From Candidatus Woesearchaeota archaeon (GTDB lineage: Archaea; Nanobdellota; Nanobdellia; Woesearchaeales; JAHWHD01), in assembly GCA_019323525.1 (NCBI GenBank), contig JAHWHD010000057.1:1-28678 (forward strand): a DNA stretch of 28,678 bases. The letters run 5' to 3'. The position numbers and the translations under genes are program-made. Shown here one piece after another: positions 25,718 through 28,678 of the stretch. The notes beneath the pieces are model-generated. The model was given only the letters and a program-made list of their open reading frames with translations, made no database searches and was not told the DNA's origin. The stretch's first letter is position 1; every line of letters begins with the position of its first letter.

Positions 25718-27166
25718 ATGAGCATCAATATAGAAGAAATGGCTGTATTCTGTAAAAGTAAAGGTTTTGTGTTTCTTAGCAGCGACATCTATGGCGGACT
25801 TGCAGGGTTCTGGGACTTTGGACCTCTTGGAGTAGAATTGAAGAACAACATAAAACAGGAATGGTGGAAGTTCCATGTAAAGGCTCGTCCAGATGTTGTG
25901 GGTATTGATGGAAGCATAATCACAAACCCTAAAGTATGGAAAGCATCAGGCCATGTAGACAATTTCATGGATGTCTATGTAAAGTGCAAGAAATGCAAAA
26001 AATCCAATAAACTTGACAAGAACGAGATAGGAAAGGTAAAATGCGAGTGCGGAGGAGACTATGAAGTTATTGGAGACCTTAACCTGATGTTCAAAACAAA
26101 TGTTGGTCCAGTCACAAACAACACTGCATACCTAAGACCTGAGACAGCCCAGCTTATATTCACTAATTTCAAGCTTGTTACTGAAACTTCAAGGTTAAAG
26201 CTTCCTTTTGGCATAGCGCAGATCGGAAAAGCTTTCAGGAACGAGATAAGCCCTAGAGATTTCTTGTTCAGGAGCAGGGAATTTGAACAGATGGAGATTG
26301 AATACTTTGTACATCCTGACAAGGTCAATGAATGCCCTTTCATGAAAGAGGTATTAAAGCACAAGGTAAACATCCTATCTGAAGAATTGCAGAAAAAGAA
26401 AAAAGACGCTGTCAAGATGTCAATCAAGGAAGCTCTTGATAAAAAGATCATCAAGACTGAATGGCACGCTTATTGGCTTGCGATCGAGCATAAATGGTTT
26501 GCCATGCTTGGCGCTGAACCTGACAAGTTCAGGTTAAGGCAGCATGTGTCTGATGAACTCAGCCATTATGCTCTTGATACATGGGACCTTGAATACGAAT
26601 TTCCATTTGGCTGGAAAGAGCTTCAGGGGATGGCGAATAGAACCGATTTTGACCTTCAACAACACATTAAACACTCAAAAGTTGACTTAAGTATTTTTGA
26701 CGAGGAGACAAAGAAAAAGGTTGTTCCGCATGTTGTAGCAGAACCTTCTCAAGGCGTTGAGAGAGCGATGCTTGTTTTTATGTTTGATGCCTATAATGAC
26801 GACAAGAAACGAGGAAACATTGTCCTAAAGCTACATCCAAAACTTGCTCCTGTTAAGATAGGGGTCTTCCCTCTGGTTAACAAGCTAAAAGATGAGGCTA
26901 GAACACTATACGACGAGCTAAAGATGGACTTCACAGCCCAGTTCGACACATCAGGATCTATAGGAAGGCGTTACGCAAGAGCAGACGAGGTAGGAATTCC
27001 ATACTGCATCACTATAGATTTTGACTCAAAAGGCAAAGATGTTACTGTTAGAGATAGAGACTCAACTAAACAGGTAAGGGTAAAGGTAAAAGAGCTTAAA
27101 GAAACCCTTAGAAAGCTGATTAATAAAGAGATTAAATTCATAGAAGCTGGCAAGCTTATAAAATAA
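25718..27166 (+). CDS. glyS: Glycyl-tRNA synthetase, class II alpha2 type
   Basis: The 482-residue enzyme charges tRNA-Gly. It opens with the GlyRS hallmark GFVFLSSDIYGGLAGFWDFGPLG. A Cys-rich knob follows (CKKCKKS...CECGGDYE), which probably binds zinc. Motif 2 is FRNEISPRDFLFRSREFEQMEIEYF and motif 3 is EPSQGVERAMLVFMF. The C-terminal anticodon-binding domain begins near LAPVKIGVFPL and ends with RVKVKELKETLRKLI. It is shorter than many archaeal GlyRS proteins, mainly between motifs 2 and 3. It is transcribed from its own TATA box. Confidence 0.95.
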   Translation: MSINIEEMAVFCKSKGFVFLSSDIYGGLAGFWDFGPLGVELKNNIKQEWWKFHVKARPDVVGIDGSIITNPKVWKASGHVDNFMDVYVKCKKCKKSNKLDKNEIGKVKCECGGDYEVIGDLNLMFKTNVGPVTNNTAYLRPETAQLIFTNFKLVTETSRLKLPFGIAQIGKAFRNEISPRDFLFRSREFEQMEIEYFVHPDKVNECPFMKEVLKHKVNILSEELQKKKKDAVKMSIKEALDKKIIKTEWHAYWLAIEHKWFAMLGAEPDKFRLRQHVSDELSHYALDTWDLEYEFPFGWKELQGMANRTDFDLQQHIKHSKVDLSIFDEETKKKVVPHVVAEPSQGVERAMLVFMFDAYNDDKKRGNIVLKLHPKLAPVKIGVFPLVNKLKDEARTLYDELKMDFTAQFDTSGSIGRRYARADEVGIPYCITIDFDSKGKDVTVRDRDSTKQVRVKVKELKETLRKLINKEIKFIEAGKLIK

Positions 27167-27174
27167 CCCAAAAC

Positions 27175-27183
27175 TATAAATAA
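27175..27183 (+). promoter_or_regulatory. TATA box of the OB-fold gene
   Basis: CTATAAATA predicts a start near 27205, giving a very short leader that holds the GAGGGGAT ribosome site (27205-27212). Confidence 0.5.
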
Positions 27184-27216
27184 TACTCACTTGAATCACT
27201 TAATGAGGGGATAATA

Positions 27217-27615
27217 ATGGCAATAGCAGATTTACAACCAAGACAAGGAAAAGTAGACATCATTGTAGAAGTAGTTAGCATGGACGAAGTAAGGGAGTTT
27301 AACAAGTTCGGCAAGACTGGAAGAGTATGTAACGCTCTTGTAAAGGACGAGAGCGGCGAGATAAAGCTAACGTTATGGAACGATGATATTGACAAGGTTA
27401 AACCAGGCATGAAACTTCATATCGAGAACGGCTATGTCAACGAATGGCAGGGCGAGAAACAACTAACAACTGGCAAGTTCGGCAAGATGGAAGTGGTGAG
27501 CGAAGGAAGTGCACCAAGTCCAGAGCCAGAAGAAACTGAACCGATATCAAGTTCAGAAGAAGAACCAGATGAAGAGTCTCAGGATGACATAGCAATCGAA
27601 GAAGACGTAATCTAG
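27217..27615 (+). CDS. OB-fold single-stranded DNA-binding protein with acidic tail
   Basis: The 132-residue product has one OB fold (residues 1-95): MAIADLQPRQGKVDIIVEVVSMDEVREF, then RVCNALVKDESGEIKLTLWNDDIDKV and LHIENGYVNEWQGEKQLTTGKFGKMEVV. This is the RPA/SOSS-B1-like archaeal pattern. The last 35 residues are Glu/Asp/Ser-rich, as in the protein-interaction tails of SSB proteins. It probably coats single-stranded DNA in replication and repair; RNA binding is a possible alternative. A ribosome site GAGGGG lies 6 bases before ATG. Confidence 0.85.
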   Translation: MAIADLQPRQGKVDIIVEVVSMDEVREFNKFGKTGRVCNALVKDESGEIKLTLWNDDIDKVKPGMKLHIENGYVNEWQGEKQLTTGKFGKMEVVSEGSAPSPEPEETEPISSSEEEPDEESQDDIAIEEDVI

Positions 27616-27687
27616 ACCGAAAAGAATTTAAACAGTTCAAATAATTTCATGGTCAAGCTGAGCACAATGGGAACGTAGCTCAGCCTG

Positions 27688-27718
27688 AGAAGGTGGGATT
27701 TTAACCCTCTTCGGCATA
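27688..27718 (+). other. tRNA-Phe intron 1 in the D loop (31 bases)
   Basis: Intron helix GAAG (27689-27692) pairs with CTTC (27709-27712). The 5' bulge is TGA (27686-27688), the inner helix is GCC/GGC with a flanking A-A mismatch, the 3' bulge is TAG (27717-27719), and the outer helix is CTC/GAG. Cutting after the second base of each bulge removes exactly 27688-27718. Confidence 0.8.
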
Positions 27719-27746
27719 GGAGAGCACTACGCTGAAGACGTAGGTG

Positions 27747-27775
27747 ATTAGAACCGGATTTCCGTCTAACCTAAA
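27747..27775 (+). other. tRNA-Phe intron 2 in the variable loop (29 bases)
   Basis: The inner helix TAGG (27741-27744) pairs with CCTA (27770-27773). The 5' bulge is TGA (27745-27747) and the 3' bulge is AAT (27774-27776). The intron helix is TTAGA (27748-27752) with TCTAA (27765-27769). Cutting after the second base of each bulge leaves variable loop GTGTC. The outer helix is weak. Confidence 0.82.
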
Positions 27776-27783
27776 TCCGGGGT

Positions 27784-28461
27784 TCAAATCCCCGCGTTCC
27801 CATTTTTTCTTATTTTTTTAATATGCCTAGTATTTCTGAAACTGACTAAATCTAACCATAGCTTAAGATTCCTATGACCATTTAAGTAAATACGAAAAAC
27901 AGAGTTATCAACGTAAAAAGACTTTAATGAAAAGCTCTCTGAAAGAAGAAAATCAAAAATAGAAGTTATTAATAGTCTACTTTTCGAAGTTAGAGCAATA
28001 ATAGGATAATCTTTTCTAAACTTTATGCAACCGTCTGTATCAGCAAATCCTCTAAGAAAATTTAACATATATTCGCGCTTCGATAATATCCAACCTTGAA
28101 TAGTAATCTGCTGCTTTCTACCTCTCGGAAAACCAAGCATAATCAGATAGTTTATAAGACCTTTAGATATTAACCTCAAGTACATAGTATTTTGATTTTT
28201 TCTTTTAACTATTGAAGGTTTAATATTGAACAATCTCTCAATTAAACTCAAAACATAACTTTCTAAATAACCCTTATCTAACGCAGAATCACCAGCAATT
28301 TCTAAAAGATATTTATGTTGATAGGGATAATAGTTCATGTAACCATCACCTACCAATATCCCAATAAATTCTGCTAGCTCAGGAGATGGACACTCAGGAA
28401 GAATCAAACCGCGCCTTATATCATTCTTGCTGAGTTGTATATTTGATAAGTCAAATTTCAT
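27784..28461 (-). CDS. LAGLIDADG homing endonuclease
   Basis: The 225-residue product has two LAGLIDADG motifs, LAEFIGILVGDGY (about 29-41, acidic D39) and LNFLRGFADTDGCIKF (about 133-148, acidic D143), so a single chain can form both halves of the active site. Such enzymes cut a long DNA site and spread their own gene. A ribosome site GGTGGTGAT (28467-28475) precedes ATG 28461, and a TATA element lies at 28505-28513. The last seven codons and the stop lie in the antisense of the tRNA T arm and acceptor stem (ending NGNAGI). The gene runs opposite to the tRNA and is not inside either tRNA intron. Confidence 0.88.
   Translation of the reverse strand: MKFDLSNIQLSKNDIRRGLILPECPSPELAEFIGILVGDGYMNYYPYQHKYLLEIAGDSALDKGYLESYVLSLIERLFNIKPSIVKRKNQNTMYLRLISKGLINYLIMLGFPRGRKQQITIQGWILSKREYMLNFLRGFADTDGCIKFRKDYPIIALTSKSRLLITSIFDFLLSESFSLKSFYVDNSVFRIYLNGHRNLKLWLDLVSFRNTRHIKKIRKNGNAGI
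27791..27804 (+). repeat. Left direct repeat: 3' end of tRNA-Phe
   Basis: CCCGCGTTCCCATT covers the 3' half of the T stem, the 3' acceptor strand and the first two downstream bases; it is repeated exactly at 28552-28565. Confidence 0.9.
27803..27821 (+). terminator. T-rich terminator after tRNA-Phe
   Basis: Two T runs (TTTTTT and TTTTTTT) directly follow the discriminator base, the usual archaeal termination signal for plus-strand tRNA transcripts. Confidence 0.6.
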
Positions 28462-28504
28462 TTTAAATCACCACCAACACCTTGATTTAAGATGAGAATT
28501 CAGG

Positions 28505-28513
28505 ATATATAAA
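28505..28513 (-). promoter_or_regulatory. TATA box of the homing endonuclease
   Basis: TTTATATAT on the minus strand predicts a start near 28482, giving a leader of about 20 bases that holds the GGTGAT ribosome site. Confidence 0.5.
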
Positions 28514-28551
28514 CTATTTCCACACTTGTCCAGTGTCCAGTGGCTTTGGAG

Positions 28552-28565
28552 CCCGCGTTCCCATT
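28552..28565 (+). repeat. Right direct repeat of the tRNA-Phe 3' end
   Basis: Exact 14-base copy of 27791-27804, also followed by a long T run (28567-28574). The 5' flank (GGCTTTGGAG) is not a usable T arm, so it is not a second tRNA. Confidence 0.9.
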
Positions 28566-28578
28566 CTTTTTTTTCTTC
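28566..28578 (+). terminator. T-rich stretch after the right repeat
   Basis: A run of eight T after the duplicated acceptor sequence; probably the displaced original tRNA terminator. Confidence 0.4.
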
Positions 28579-28585
28579 AAAAAAC

Positions 28586-28593
28586 TTATATAC
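28586..28593 (+). promoter_or_regulatory. TATA box of the last, partial gene
   Basis: TTATATAC is centred about 26 bases before GTG 28615. Confidence 0.5.
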
Positions 28594-28614
28594 TACAGAA
28601 TCATAAATTTCTAG

Positions 28615-28678
28615 GTGAAGATTAAAAAACCGCCCAGAATCGAAGTCTGCAGAAAAATAGCTAAAGAAAAGGTTTTAG
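28615..28678 (+). CDS. Start of an unidentified gene (3' partial)
   Basis: From GTG 28615 the frame stays open to the window end, giving 21 residues (MKIKKPPRIEVCRKIAKEKV and one more). The TATA spacing fits a leaderless GTG start. The basic, strand-like start would suit a NUDIX-type hydrolase, but that is a guess; too little is visible to assign a function. Confidence 0.5.
   Translation, partial: MKIKKPPRIEVCRKIAKEKVL

Larger units (their letters stand above)
27669..27802 (+). tRNA. tRNA-Phe (GAA) with two introns
   Basis: Acceptor GGGAACG (27669-27675) pairs with CGTTCCC (27795-27801); discriminator is A27802 and CCA is not encoded. D stem is GCTC (27678-27681)/GAGC (27722-27725). Anticodon stem is CTACG/CGTAG (27727-27731, 27739-27743) with loop CTGAAGA and anticodon GAA at 27734-27736. 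T stem is CGGGG/CCCCG (27778-27782, 27790-27794) with loop TTCAAAT. Removing 27688-27718 and 27747-27775 gives a standard 74-base tRNA with D loop AGCCTGGGA and variable loop GTGTC. Both introns have bulge-helix-bulge geometry. A T-run follows the gene. Confidence 0.93.
27791..28565. mobile_element. Compact homing-endonuclease element inserted at the tRNA-Phe 3' end
   Basis: A 14-bp copy of the tRNA 3' end occurs at both borders, 761 bases apart, and the span between holds a single LAGLIDADG gene with its promoter. The duplication keeps the tRNA intact, as integrative elements do at tRNA genes. No integrase or transposase is present, so the mode of insertion is unknown. The tandem GTCCAGT pair near 28528-28541 is inside the right border. 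Confidence 0.65.

Noticed and set aside
27688..27775. Homing endonuclease as an intron-encoded protein of this tRNA
   Set aside because: The gene lies outside both introns, on the opposite strand, and the tRNA is complete without the downstream region.
27732..27777. Long variable arm as in type II tRNA-Leu or tRNA-Ser
   Set aside because: The anticodon loop CTGAAGA reads GAA (Phe), and the 34-base stretch folds as a bulge-helix-bulge whose removal leaves a standard five-base variable loop.
28528..28565. A second tRNA gene or tRNA half at the right repeat
   Set aside because: Only the 3' acceptor strand and the end of the T stem are present; no T loop, anticodon arm or 5' acceptor strand can be found upstream.

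Overview
The window is archaeal and fits a small-genome DPANN lineage (Woesearchaeota/Pacearchaeota/Nanoarchaeota-like), though I cannot name the species. The evidence is an archaeal information-processing set (Nop5 and fibrillarin, RFC large subunit, archaeal-type glycyl- and valyl-tRNA synthetases, archaeal UMP kinase, SecF-SecD order), TATA boxes 26-29 bases before many start codons (leaderless transcripts), GAGGTGAT-type ribosome sites before downstream genes, Cys-rich lipoproteins with a CCLDYN motif, and a tRNA gene with introns at non-canonical positions.

Layout. 1-6420: 3' part of a giant membrane-anchored surface protein with beta-helix and beta-propeller regions. 6421-7530: an Lrp/AsnC regulator divergent from two small unknown genes. 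7508-10055: secF-secD (minus strand). 10096-12037: a site-2-type metalloprotease divergent from an FKBP prolyl isomerase and a lipoprotein. 12075-13042: UMP kinase convergent with a small zinc-ribbon protein. 13186-15854: nop5, flpA, an unknown 91-aa helical protein and a TIM-barrel isomerase, closely packed. 15892-17506: cysS and a small CxxC protein. 17503-20617: valS-alaX (minus). 20657-21205: a DUF1003-type membrane protein with a Lys/Asn-rich head. 21280-22479: rfcL. 22471-25483: an operon (minus) of a 51-aa ribbon-helix-helix gene and two paralogous radical SAM enzymes. 25541-25708: a gene-free stretch with a possible structured RNA. 25718-27615: glyS and an OB-fold single-strand-binding protein. 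27669-27802: tRNA-Phe with two introns. 27791-28565: a compact LAGLIDADG homing-endonuclease element ending in a duplicated tRNA 3' end. 28615-28678: the start of another gene.

Much of the window serves translation (three aminoacyl-tRNA synthetases, a trans-editing protein, C/D-box RNP proteins, tRNA-Phe) and the cell envelope (SecDF, site-2 protease, lipoprotein, surface protein). The most unusual part is the right end. There a tRNA-Phe that can be spliced cleanly at two bulge-helix-bulge sites (D-loop and variable loop) carries at its 3' end a roughly 760-bp element containing little but a homing endonuclease gene. The element is bounded by a 14-bp repeat of the tRNA 3' end, which resembles the att-site duplication of integrative elements, but no integrase is present. 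Next in interest are the possible RNA upstream of glyS and the ribbon-helix-helix/radical SAM operon with a candidate self-regulatory operator.

All calls come from reading the sequence; no database search was run.
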